Assembly: GCF_000224145.3 (NCBI RefSeq)
Contig: NC_020176.2
Coordinates: 310,693-374,692, forward strand
Reading direction: 5' to 3'
DNA length: 64,000 bases
Source of the DNA: Ciona intestinalis
Lineage: Eukaryota > Chordata > Ascidiacea > Phlebobranchia > Cionidae
In this document: piece by piece, positions 11,767 through 23,400 of the stretch
How the letters are laid out: each line of letters opens with the position of its first letter
How positions within the stretch are numbered: the stretch's first letter is position 1
Notes under the pieces: generated by a model
The model's database searches: none
What the model saw: only the letters and a program-made list of their open reading frames with translations
Told to the model about the DNA's origin: nothing
Translations under genes and position numbers: made by a program

Positions 11767-14700
11767 TCATGTTGTGGTGATAGGTTTCCGCGTGCTGAAG
11801 TATTTCACCCCATCCATAGTAGAGGAGCGAGCATGTTTTGTCAACATGGCGGACACTGTTTGACCCTTGACACAGATATCCCTGTAAAATAATTAGCACA
11901 TATTAATACAGGTATATTTGTTTTAATAAAGTGATACATGGCCCCAGTGGCGTTTTAATATATTAAAGTCCCCGCAAGGCTTGTATGTGGGCCCCCTTCT
12001 TTATTACAATATCTGCTAATTCAATGCAACTCAAACTGGTTCAAAATAATTAGCACACATTAAAACAGTTATAGTTGTTTTATATTAAAACAGTTATATA
12101 TTATATTAAGACAGTTATAGTTGTTTTAATAAAGTGATGCTCTGTCTACTACATATCTCTAGAAAGATCTCTAGTATGCAGTATGCCGTGAGCTGTAAAA
12201 GTGGTTACTATATTACGGGTTTAAAAGTGTAGTAATTTACTTCATATTGATTACAGCTGATATCACTCTATTCAAATTAATAAAAATTAATCTATTGTCG
12301 TATTTTAAGAATACTCATATCATATTTTACACAAAGAGACTGTTGTATAGGTATAATTAATAATCACTAAATGGTCGCAGCATTAAAGAGACAAAGTAGC
12401 GCAAGCAATATGATTAGTTCTTAGTTGTGAATATGTATACAAATAATTATTTGGTAAAGTATTGTAATAGGCAGGATACACCACTTGTCAACTATTAAAA
12501 CCCTGTATCTGTAAAATACATGGTTAGTCATTTGTATGGGTCTTTCCTCTTTTAAATTGGAAACCCCAATTTCATCAGTATTAAAGGGAAATCCTTCTTT
12601 AAAAGTTTCAAACCCCGCCTAAATAAGCTATATATATGATTATAAACTTATGTTCTTATAAAGGTAAGGTTATATTTGATTTCTTAATAAATTAAGATGA
12701 AAATTTTATTAATACTACAAGGGGCCTCTTTAAGTTAAAAACCTCTGCCCAAATAAGGTGTATATCATTATAAGCTTCTACTGTATATGGGTAAAGTCTT
12801 ACAGAGAAGCAGGCCCACAAATCTGAGATTTATTATTGTCATTAAAAAGGTAACTTAGTACTTACTGAATATAAGCTTCTATTATATATGGGTAAGGTCT
12901 TACAGAGCGGAAAACCACTAGCAAGTTTACTATTGTTAAAGTAAAATAACAATTCCACTCACTCAATGTAAGGCTCTATTTGCTCATAAGTCCATTTCTC
13001 TTTAACAGTGAACAGTGAGTTGAATCTTTGTTGCATATCAATGGGCAGTTGGTCAACCTTAAACAGCTTTACTGTGTGTGGGTTAGAAGTCTTGTCTATC
13101 AAAGCTAAACCCTGGACGGAGAAGTTTAAATTAAATTGCTTGTTAGGGTTCGGAAGGTGTATGGTAATTAAGGTTTATACGTGTGTACAAAAAAGTACAA
13201 ATAAATTAACTTTATAGTAATATAAACAATACACAAGTCCAGCGCTGTGGCAAAGTAGTTAACGCGCCAGCCACTAACCCAGAGGTAATGGATTAAAGGG
13301 TCATCCCTACCATTGTGGACAGGAGTATCCTTGGGCAAGACACTTAACGGCAAATTAACGGCAATTGCTCCAACCCAGTGGTCACTAATGGGTTAACCAA
13401 ATTATCGGCCATACATAAAAAAATCCCCCAAAAAATAATTCCTCACTAAGTAACATACAAGGTAACTCGTAAGCAGGCATGAAGTGTATGAACACCTGTG
13501 TTAAACTTATAACAACTATCATTTTCTCGCCACGCGAGGGGAAAGTAAGTTACATTTATTCCTTCATTCATTCTCACTTTACCCATCATATGTATATATA
13601 TCTAAATTTTCAATAAAATCCAGGGGGGCATTGTTAAACTACAGTTGCACCCATTGTCCTCAAATTTATATAATGCATGATATACTGTGGCCCTGAGCAT
13701 TTGTATCATATTTTTATTAGGGTGTAAATCAGGGGTTCCAAAACACATTATATATCCCATGGTTCAACAAATACATTGCATCTAAAGGGTCTATGATACT
13801 TACCAATAAATACTTCTCATCAGCCACCATACCACTAGGAACACTGGACTTCCAAACCTCAAGAAATTCTTTCAAATTAAACTTGCTGACATCGCGTAAC
13901 AACATCTCAGCAAAAAATCGACAAATCTATAAAAATAATTCAAATAATTATTTACTGCGCAACCAATCATGTCTGTAACAGCTTTTATAATGCCCTTTGT
14001 TTTGTACATGCCTTTTGTTTTATAAAGCTTATATTTTATAAAATTAAAATTGTAAATATAAAATTATAAAGGTTTTATAAAATTATAAAGCATTTTGTTT
14101 TGCAATAAGTTTGCATCATTAGGACTTCAATTAAAAACTTATATGTTTTATAACATGGTCTAATTGCTGTAGTTTTGGCTTTAACCCCCTTTTTCTCTAC
14201 TTTTTCATTAAGATAGCTTTTGTTATCTTGGTCAATTTAGTGCATTAGATAAATACACTAAACTCACTTAAAAATAAAAACCAGAAATTAACAAAATACT
14301 TAAATAATTTAACCCAACATACTATAGGTTTGATTAATCAATTATAAACAAGTTAAGCATCATCCAGCGATACCTTTGTCTCATCTAGTTGATAACAAAC
14401 CACATCTTCATCTGAATCAACTTGGAAACCATAAGATCCAAGTAAATGCTTTAATATGAACCTGTCAATTTCAAACATCACAGCCCATATGTATGATATA
14501 ATTTTTATCTCAAATGTTTGGGTTAAATAACTGAAACTATCTTTAGTGAGGTTACAATTTATTTGTATTAATATGAACCTGTAAAATGCAAACATTACAG
14601 CCAATGTAAAAGATACAATTTTTATTTCATTAGTTCCAGTTTAAAAAAATCCTTCAGTGATGTTCTTGATGTAAGCATTAAAAATACATGTTGAAACCGA

Positions 14701-17073
14701 CCAGAAAATCCCTGTTTTGTTTGGTAAATCACATAACTGTTTATTTATATTTTAATTTAAAATAACATTATTAAAGCATGTCATTTCAACCTGTGTTATA
14801 TTGTACAGCATACAATAACAAGCCAGCACTGTGGCAATAGTTTGAACAACCGCCTCTTATAACATGCAAGACCTTAAATGGCATTGTTCCAACCCAGTGG
14901 TCACTAATAGGTTGTACAGTCTGTCATCCATACTTTTATTTTACAATACAGAAAATTTTTGGTTCCCTAATTATTGGGTAACCCACTAACCAGGCAGAGG
15001 CTTGAAAGTTTATATTTTGCATGACAAATGGTGAGCAAACATGTTGTTTCCCGGTTTTATGTATATGAATAGTTGTTATCTGTGATGGATTTAAGCAGTG
15101 ATTATTCCCTTACAATAAGTTAACACAATAATCCAATAAGGCCTTGAATATAAAAAGATTAACTCACGATGGTACAAGTTCGCCAGAATCGTTGATCTTT
15201 TCCACAGCTTCAACAAATGGTACGCGACCACAGCTCCAAGATTCGCATTCAATGAGTTGAAGTAATTCACCCATGCATTCAACTATGTAACCAAAGTCCA
15301 ATAACCTCCATTTACCTTGAAATGGTCATTACATTAGTGAAGAGAAGGTATTTTTAAAATGGCACACAGAAAATACAACACTTTTTGTATTTACAAAGAA
15401 ATTGTCAAAGCCATCATAAGATAATGACACAGAATAAAGGCATTGTCACATAAATTGAGATAACATTGATATTTACCACATATTGTATTTTCAAGTTTTT
15501 TGATTCAGATTTAAAAAAGAGACTGATGATACCATTTCATGCCAAATATATAGCCTATCTTACAGAATACAATTTGTTTAACTTATTTTTATTGTTACGA
15601 CTTTCATCCTCAAATCTCTACATATAAATACTAATAAATAAACATGATACAGCAACCAACCCACCTTCAATACAACATGAGTTGATTTTACAAAGAAAAG
15701 TCATAACTTCAACTTCACTTGCTTGGATTTCATTCATTAATTCAGATAATGTGAAACACTATAAGGGAATTAATAATTATTTTTAATGGTATAAATGTGC
15801 CTTCTAAAGATAGCAGAAAACACACGGAAGCTATCCAGAGAAATCACCAATGGGTTTAAATGTTATAAATGTACTTTTCAAAAATAGTAGCAAAGACATT
15901 GAAGTTACAGTGACAAAGGTAATGATTGTAAAAAAATGGGGCTTTTATATATTTATAACTCACTAAAATTGCATTTGCAGAATAAGGGAAATTAAGTCAC
16001 TCCAGATTTTAGTAAAAACATGAACAAAAAAACACTTATACACAAGTTCCCAACCTTTCCTGCTTGTTCTTCCTCAAACTGAGGTCCCTTGTAATAACTT
16101 TGTTGCAACAGCGACAACAAACGTGAGGTCTGGGGGTGAATTCTTTGCATTTCTAAATAATCGGATTTCCAACCAACTGCCTGGAGGGAAAAGAATATAA
16201 TTTTACTTAGCATAAAATTAAAAGAAAAGTTCTGGAAAAGGGGGCTGGTAAAAAATAAAGTGAATTAAAATTTAAAATGGTTGCAAAACTTAACATGCAC
16301 GATAGATGTTTGATAAAGTAGTTAACTATTTATACAAATGGCTTACTAAAACTTTTTACTGCATTTTAATCAATGAGGTTTCCTAATATTTGACACACAC
16401 AGGTTTATAGGTAAAACTGCATTTTAACAATCTCACCCTAAAATCCCAGATTCACTAAATAAAAAAATTATATTTATGTAACTAACATTAACATTAGAAA
16501 CTAACAACTGTATCAATATCTACTGTAAATGCAAAAGTTTCTATATTTGATTCCAATCAACCCACACTTCTATACAACAATGAGATCTCATCATCTATGG
16601 TGTCGTGTAAATCATCTTTGTTCGTCGTGCAATCCGGGACGAGGATAAGCGAGTTAGATGTGACGGCTCGCTTCAAACTAAACGTCGAGTCATCGGTGCA
16701 TAAAACTGCTGTATCGTCCTCATTACCCCGAATCACTAAACTACAAAAGTTATTTTAGTTAAATAAATGTAAAAAATATCCACAAAAATTATAAATTAAA
16801 ATATGTATAAAACTCTTTGTGGCCTAGGTAAGCCCTTCTGAAATACAGTTTATTAAATTAAAAATAACAAAAATTTAGATTTCACCTGCCACCATTTTGT
16901 ATTACTTGCAAAACACTTTTATCAAGTTCAAGCAACGTCACATCCTGGTCGTTTGCGTCTTCATCGAAAGTAAGGACCTGGGTGGGTTGCTTTAAGTCCC
17001 TGATATCTAGTTTTGCCAACTCTAGTCTTGCTCTCACATCTTTGATGTCCGACAAAATGTCTGTGTCGCACAT
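11767..17073 (-). CDS. DSCC1: DSCC1, sister chromatid cohesion protein (DCC1) of the alternative clamp loader
   Basis: Nine exons on the minus strand: 16886-17073, 16566-16740, 16055-16180, 15665-15758, 15168-15315, 14374-14461, 13804-13926, 12963-13111 and 11767-11881. They sum to 401 residues; human DSCC1 has 393. Diagnostic matches include SLVIRGNEDDTAVLC (human SLVIRGDKDEQAVLC), ELMNEIQASEVEVMTFL, VSKFNLKEFLEVWKSSVP and QQRFNSLFTVKEKW, and a C-terminal MLTKHARSS. The ATG at 17073 is the first in frame. DSCC1 joins CTF8 and CTF18-RFC, which loads PCNA for sister chromatid cohesion and fork stability; its C-terminal winged helices contact DNA and polymerase epsilon. The next gene upstream, same strand, is UHRF1, 493 bp away. 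Introns 7-8 hold SINE and other repeat copies. Confidence 0.95.
13237..13575 (+). mobile_element. Composite SINE with tRNA-like head, near-complete
   Basis: About 340 bp in DSCC1 intron 7. It opens with a tRNA-like head: a box A-like TGGCAAAGTAGTTAACGCG and a box B-like GGGTCATCCC. A body with AACCCAGTGGTCACTAATGG follows, then GGTAACTCGTAAGC and AACACCTGTGTTA, and it ends in ATTC repeats. Pieces of the same unit recur across the window. Composite SINEs of this kind (Cics-1) have been described in Ciona; assigning this copy to that family is from memory. Confidence 0.7.
14820..15040 (+). mobile_element. Diverged composite SINE copy
   Basis: In DSCC1 intron 5. Shares the head (CCAGCACTGTGGCAA), the middle (CCAACCCAGTGGTCACTAAT) and parts of the tail with the 13.24 kb copy, with large internal losses. 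Confidence 0.55.
16310..16435. repeat. Copy of the ~125-bp dispersed repeat
   Basis: In DSCC1 intron 2. Contains AATCAATGAGGTTTCCTAAT and TAAAACTGCATTTTAACAAT, shared with the tandem pair at 25.1-25.35 kb. Confidence 0.5.
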
Positions 17074-17566
17074 TTTGACCAAGTAAGTTTACTTCCAATG
17101 CCAACAGAAGACTCTATTACATAACAATGGTCCTTATCACCTAACAAAACAAACAGTAAATACAATCAAAATGAAATGTGGCAGTGTCAGGTGTTAGAAT
17201 GTCATGCTACTTTATGTGTTAAGAGATGTTATTGTGATGTCATAAACGGTAAAATTAAACAAACATACAGCAACAAAATGTCAGTTGGCTTTTATCCCTG
17301 CATCAGCAACATGTTGTAAAATTGGAATTTGGTTTCAGTTGTTTAAGGTGAAGTTCACAGTAAAAACTTAGTTGCAAAACTGAGATGTGTTTCCAAACAT
17401 ATGAGAAAATAAAGCAGCAAAAAATTTACAAATTTAACATTCTTATTTACGTGTTAGAAAAACAGAGGTATTTACATTTATATATAAGTTGCTCAAAAAG
17501 ACTAAATGCGCTTAAAATCACTAAATGTATCAATAAAACAGCACAAGCTATGTAGCAATAATCCAA
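17074..17566. other. UHRF1-DSCC1 spacer
   Basis: 493 bp without coding sequence. It must hold the UHRF1 3' end and the DSCC1 promoter or 5' UTR. I see no E2F-type site here. Confidence 0.5.
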
Positions 17567-19798
17567 CTAACGTCCGCTTGTATATCCAGGGAAAAGTTTA
17601 AGAAGAACTTTCTGCAGCGGAATGTTAATATCTATATTTTCTTTTTCCAAATCTTCTCTACAAACCGGGCACGAATAAATATCTGCTTTGAACGAACGTT
17701 GTAGACACGTCTTACATAAATTATGTTTGCAAGGAGTTGTAATTGGTTGGTGAACCACATCCTGACAACACACACACATAAACAGATCTTGTATGATTTG
17801 ATAAAACTTGGTTTGTCCTTCTTTTCTTGACTTTAACCCCTCGCTCCACAACTTGGAGTTAAGTTTGTCAGTTTTTATCATTTTCATCAACTCTTGTGAA
17901 ACCTCAAACTCGTTAATCTTGATTTTCTTTGGAGTACTTTTAGGGGTACTAGCATCATCATTGCTGAGGCTCCTTTTGCCTTTTTTTTTTGGACCGGCTG
18001 CTTCTTCATTGGCGAGTTTTTGAGCCTGTGCTTCAAGATAGCCCTCTGGATATTTTATCGTAATTCCAAGTTCCTTGCTTCTCTTCTTCCCCGCTTTAGT
18101 CCATGGTGCAGGTTCTTTGTCATCTCTCCTGAACAAATACCTCCACACAATGAAACCAGACTTTCCCTTCTCAGGCCAATATTTAACAACCTTATAAAGC
18201 CCATCATATCTATTCCCTTCTTCAGGAGCATAATCACTATGTTTTGCTCCCTTATAATTCCTCACAACCCTGATGGGTCTTGACTTCTTCCAATCTTTAG
18301 CTTCTGCTCCGTTCTTCGCATCAGCTTTCACGTCACATGTTCGCGCAATCGCCATGTTGTTTTTCGTCAGCACTTGGTCACATGACTGCTCTGCTGTTCT
18401 CTTGTTCCCCGAAAGGTCGCGACCCCCGCTTCCAGTATACGTGAACTCATCTCCATCATCTTCATCATCCTCATATCCACCGGCGAGCACGATAGAGTAA
18501 GCTCCTTCATTCTCCTTTCCATGAATACCTGACACATGTGGTCGATGAATCCCAGACTCACTGACTTGAACACGAAACTTCCACAAGCTACCAACAGGGA
18601 CACCAGGGATGGCACCAAAGTGGTTGGAAGGCACGATGGTGCAAATCTTTGACCTTCCAACGCAAGCCATCCCTTTTCCCCAATCCCTCTGTGTGTCAGA
18701 GGTCATGGACTTCATTTTGTTTTTCTTCTTGTTCTCTTTCAGTTTCTCCCCAGCTTTAACTACTTTAGATCGATCCTGGCAACATAGAGGGCAGTACCAG
18801 TCATCTTCCTCCGGCAAATTATCAAGAGGAGGATTCAGACAGAATGTATGGAATGGAAGATTACATTCATCACACAGCAGTGTCTTATCAAATGCCCGTT
18901 TCTCTCCACATACATGACAACCACATTCTTTACAATCCTTATCAGGGTTGTCTCTACAGTGGCCACAATCTGCCTCTTTTTCAGTTTTCCTTGCCACGGC
19001 TGTATCAGCAGACAGAGGTCCACTTTCTGAACCCACAGTCTCAATTACAAACACCTCTTCTACAAAGGTTATTTTACATGGCTCTAAAGTGCGATTTTCA
19101 CCCAACAATAACTGCACAGTTAGTTCGTTCTTTTTTCTTTTATTCTTCTTATCTAGCACAACACAGTCATACCAAAAACCTCTTTCCTTGGGATGATCCA
19201 TATTATAATTAGCCATCACCTTAGAAGTAACCTCTATTTCATTCCATTCCAACAGCTTTCTTGCTCTTGGTCTAATTAACTTTTCGCCCACAACTTTAAC
19301 CCCATCATCCCCATAATCATCAAACTTAATATGATAATCCAACCCTTCAGTTTTGTCTTTAGTAACATTAACAACTTTGGCTTCAAACCATGCCCCAACA
19401 TCTGTGTCTTGGGCGTCAATTAAAGCATTAATTTTATACAAACCTTCGCATGAAGTAGAAGGTATATCCTCCACCACTTCTTGTACATTCTCAGCGGTTT
19501 CGATCCCGCTATCAGTGTCTGACGGCGACGCTGGAGTCTCGTTTTCTTGCTGCGTTTCCACTTCTTTTATAACTTTCCGTTCCAACAATTGTACAAGTGC
19601 ATTCAACCCAACATCGTAATCAAATAAGCTGTAGCCATCTTCTAGTTGCTTGCCTCGGAAGAACAACCGTTGAAGCGAAGGTTCGACGCTAAACTTTTCC
19701 ATTATAAGTTCTCGCAAATCTTCGATTTTCGTTAGTTTAGAAAGGCCATCAACTTGCTCGGACCTTTTACCGTCCATTGTTCGAACCCTGATCCACAT
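17567..19798 (-). CDS. UHRF1: UHRF1, single-exon epigenetic regulator and E3 ligase
   Basis: A single uninterrupted 743-residue reading frame. Domain order: ubiquitin-like (about 1-77), tandem Tudor (about 120-262), PHD with its pre-PHD zinc knuckle (about 278-342; CGHC ... CGCHVCGEK ... WYCPLC), SRA (about 384-560; SNHFGAIPGVPVG, EGAYSIVLAGGYEDD) and RING (about 675-715; CVCCQDVVHQPITTPCKHNL). The NKR finger of the SRA, which in mammals reads the partner strand of hemimethylated CpG, is intact (SGNKRTAEQSCD, N465-R467). The family binds hemimethylated DNA and H3K9me, ubiquitinates H3 and recruits DNMT1 behind the fork, keeping CpG methylation through S phase. All five domains are present, so it is probably functional. 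The lack of introns is unusual beside 9- to 17-exon neighbours. An E2F-like site lies 112 bp upstream. Confidence 0.96.
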   Translation of the reverse strand: MWIRVRTMDGKRSEQVDGLSKLTKIEDLRELIMEKFSVEPSLQRLFFRGKQLEDGYSLFDYDVGLNALVQLLERKVIKEVETQQENETPASPSDTDSGIETAENVQEVVEDIPSTSCEGLYKINALIDAQDTDVGAWFEAKVVNVTKDKTEGLDYHIKFDDYGDDGVKVVGEKLIRPRARKLLEWNEIEVTSKVMANYNMDHPKERGFWYDCVVLDKKNKRKKNELTVQLLLGENRTLEPCKITFVEEVFVIETVGSESGPLSADTAVARKTEKEADCGHCRDNPDKDCKECGCHVCGEKRAFDKTLLCDECNLPFHTFCLNPPLDNLPEEDDWYCPLCCQDRSKVVKAGEKLKENKKKNKMKSMTSDTQRDWGKGMACVGRSKICTIVPSNHFGAIPGVPVGSLWKFRVQVSESGIHRPHVSGIHGKENEGAYSIVLAGGYEDDEDDGDEFTYTGSGGRDLSGNKRTAEQSCDQVLTKNNMAIARTCDVKADAKNGAEAKDWKKSRPIRVVRNYKGAKHSDYAPEEGNRYDGLYKVVKYWPEKGKSGFIVWRYLFRRDDKEPAPWTKAGKKRSKELGITIKYPEGYLEAQAQKLANEEAAGPKKKGKRSLSNDDASTPKSTPKKIKINEFEVSQELMKMIKTDKLNSKLWSEGLKSRKEGQTKFYQIIQDLFMCVCCQDVVHQPITTPCKHNLCKTCLQRSFKADIYSCPVCREDLEKENIDINIPLQKVLLKLFPGYTSGR

Positions 19799-20497
19799 AT
19801 TGTAGCTTTTCTTACAAACCTCGCAATAAAAGAGATGCAGAGCTTTTCGTACAGCAAGCTAAAACAAAACACCTCTCTTGCAATATATGCCAAGAGATTG
19901 TGACGATGGTTTCCCGCCACAAGATCAGCCATGCGTATCAATAATTAAACAGTGTTTCCCAAATAATTTTGTTCACAATATCATTAACACCTTTGTTTGC
20001 ACTTATCATTGCAAATCCACAATGAATTCATTATGTAAAGACACTGTATCATTATATCTATATAATACTTGAATTTGAACACACTGTGCGTGCGTATATA
20101 TAATGTAAGCATCGGTATTATACACATTCCCTGGGGCAAAAACACAATGCAAGCAGTTTCTGAGTATAGTGGTGAACTTCTAGCCTTTTTAACCAGGTCT
20201 ACTATCAAAGTGCTGGAACCTAATCTGTGCCTGTATTAAAATAACCTTTCACATACATTAATTTCAAGTTTTATTCATCTAATTTTTGAGTACAATGATA
20301 CAATTCCAAGCAAAATTACAGCGTATATGACATTCTTATGGAGTGACTTAAATTTTCGAGCACCAAAATGGTTTCAAAAGCTGAACAGTGGAAACTTACA
20401 GGATTTAACACGAAACTTCAAAATTCACTAATTAACTAATAAGGCAATTGTTGACAATGCAGATTGAAGACATGTTTTGTAAATTTGCTACAGTTTT
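19799..20497. other. PHGDH-UHRF1 spacer
   Basis: 700 bp without a supported gene; carries the UHRF1 promoter at its left end and the PHGDH 3' UTR at its right. Confidence 0.5.
19910..19918. promoter_or_regulatory. E2F-like site upstream of UHRF1
   Basis: TTTCCCGCC, a textbook E2F match (TTTSSCGC), 112 bp upstream of the UHRF1 ATG. Vertebrate UHRF1 is a known E2F target; use here is inferred. Confidence 0.5.
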
Positions 20498-23400
20498 TTA
20501 AAAGCTTATTGATGCAACGTTTTCAGAGTAGATTTTGCTGATTGCGTCTTTCGATACAGCTTGTGCTGTTGTAATGGCAAACCAACGAGATCCACCCTGT
20601 ACAGATGTGCTTGAAAGTGACTTCACTTCACCAGATTGACTGAGCACGCCTATGGATGAAAAAAGTTTTCAAATTACAAACAATATAAATGTGTAAGAAT
20701 AGGCTGAAAAACAGACAATTTTATTTGTATAAACTTGTTTAATCATATACCAATATTCCTGTTGTTAACAGTAGAAATCACTCTGCGTATTTGTAAACTA
20801 AAGTTGCAATTTAATTACTACCATATAACAAAGACATAAAATAAGAAAAAAAAGCAAAATGAAAAACATAAATATGTACGATTAAAAGTCCATTATGATA
20901 AAAACTGATTAAGAAAAAGTAAGCGGCCACTTTAATTCAATTGAAATTAATGTAATTGTAAAATGTGCATTTTGATAACGGTATAAAACTTACCAATTGT
21001 GTTTGGTAGTGATGATGGTTCGCCTTTATATATCAACAAATTATCATTGAATTGTAAAGCTGGTGATAATGGCTGGTTGTTTATTGATACCAGCAGTGGT
21101 GTGTGTTCGAATACCATGCCTAGGAGGCTGGGGAAAACATAATTTCTTAGTTTTAAAGATTAAAGTGCCTTTCCAGCTAAAATTGGATGTTTTTAAATGT
21201 GTGCATGGTATTTTTTAAATGGATATTACACAGGGGCCCGCCCTCCTTTTTGTAAAAAAGCATGAAATAACCTTGCTTCATTGCGCTGCACATTTGGTTT
21301 TCATGCAGTATGTAATAAAATGTTTCAAAATAGAATTGGAAATTCATGGATATGGCCCTGGTCATAAGACATAAGTTAAAGTAAAGTATTATTGTGTTTA
21401 AACAACCTTAATGTCATTGTTTCACATTTTGCTTCCAATCTACAATAAGAATGTTTGGAACCAGGTTTAACTTCATCTTGCTTCACAGTTACCTACAACA
21501 AAAAATCAAAAGTTTTATAATTTTGTTACATAAAAAAAGCCATTGTCTCAAAGTTAGTTTCAGATCAAATCAAACCGACAAAATATGTGGTTGCTGTTTA
21601 CCCATGAAAAAGTTAAATATTTATTCTAAACACCAACCAAACTCACATTCACTCCAAGATCGGACGATATTGAAGCTGCGTTGATTAGATTGACACTAGA
21701 GGAGTTAGAGCACAACAAACCAGCGCATAAAGCAGCTTCCAAACATTTACCACTTTTGGAAAGGTTAGCACCTGCATGGTGGGTGAAAAACAACAAGTTT
21801 AAAATACATAAACAGCTAAATTTATATGAAATAAAATAAAATAAAAAAGTTAAAAAAAAACTAAACTTATATGAATCGACAGCATAAAAATATAATTTGA
21901 ATTTGATGAATAGACAATGGTTCTTAAATATAAGGTGATCAAATCATTTGCTGCACGTGAATGTTGACCAAAAATTTAATGAAGTACAGTAAGTGAAATC
22001 TACCCCTAACTCAAGTTTTACAACATTAAATTAGGTATCTGTACTTTTTACTAAACTGTAATACAACGGCATTGCTTGGGTGAAAAAAGAAGAAGAACAT
22101 CAGTTATTAGGACTGTAGGAGAGAATATGAATTTAGAGAAAGGGACTTAAAATGGAACCTGTTTCATGCTTGTGCTACTGGTTTTATATAGTAGCGAGGG
22201 GGAAGATGGAACACCTTTAGTTCATAATATCCAAATAACCTGATCGTGTTTCTAACAATTAACAATGGTCTATAGGAGTCGGGATAATACGGTTTTATAA
22301 TTCTTTGAATAATCTTTGTTTACTACGAATGAGACAAGAATATAGAATGAAAGGTGACCCATCTTACCCCACCCTACTATACATACTATGTTGCCACCTA
22401 TATACCTTGTGTATAAAGAGTTGTCACTGCTGTATTCTTCATGAAAGCTTGAACAACTTTGCCGAGGTTGGTTGCCACGGAGATCCAAGGTTTCATATCC
22501 GTGGACGCAGCTTGTGAGAGAGCAGGTGCGTTCAACTGTGACCATAACATAAACATCATATAAAATATAAAATAAAACATAGCTCGGGACTAATTGCTAT
22601 CGAATAGATTTAATTTAAAGGAACTAAAGGGATGAACAAGCTAAAAAGAAGCCTTTTAACTTTTTTGTCATAACATGGTATTTGGTATTCCATTTTATTT
22701 AGTTAGTTTACTGGTTATGGTTCAAAAAGAAAAAAGGAAATATATATATATATATAAATTTATGTTTTCTACTTTCTTGAAGTTTTTATGACTTAAATTT
22801 ATTTTTTATCTATTGTTTTGTTGTTGCAAATACTATTATAAATGTGTTGGTATACAAAACAATGAGTTAGTAATACCATGTTAAATATAATCCTTTAGTT
22901 GATTAAACATAAAGAAAGGTTTAAACCAGTAACTTACAACGCCAAAGAAATCGGTTCCTTTTGACACGTTGACAAATTGTTCGGCAATTTCTCTTCCACA
23001 ACGTGTTTGAGCTTCAGTTGTGCTCGCTCCCAAGTGGGGACATGAAATAACCTTGGGGTGGCGCACAAGAGCAATGTTGGTTGGAGGTTCTTCAACATAG
23101 ACATCCAACCCTGCTCCCCCACACTGACCACTCTCTAGCGCCCTCAAGAGAGCTTCTTCATCAATAATTCCTCCCCGCGCACAGTTTATAACACGGACAC
23201 CTTTCTTGCATTTTGCAAACGATGTGTCGTTCAACAAACCTAAGAAGGTATTTTTGTTTAAAAAAAAATCAAACTAAAAAATGTTGATAAGGTTAAACAA
23301 AACAGTGAGGAAAAAACAACAACACAACAACACATTACATTCAATATTTGGAGAATTTTGGTTTAATAACAAATCAGTAAACCAACGAAAGAACACATCA

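Noticed and set aside
13237-13320. Functional tRNA gene at the SINE head
   Set aside because: Box A- and B-like words are present, but the cloverleaf is poor and the sequence continues into the SINE body seen elsewhere.
17808-19619. Several plus-strand frames of 60-122 residues opposite UHRF1
   Set aside because: Shadows of the UHRF1 coding strand; no independent motifs.
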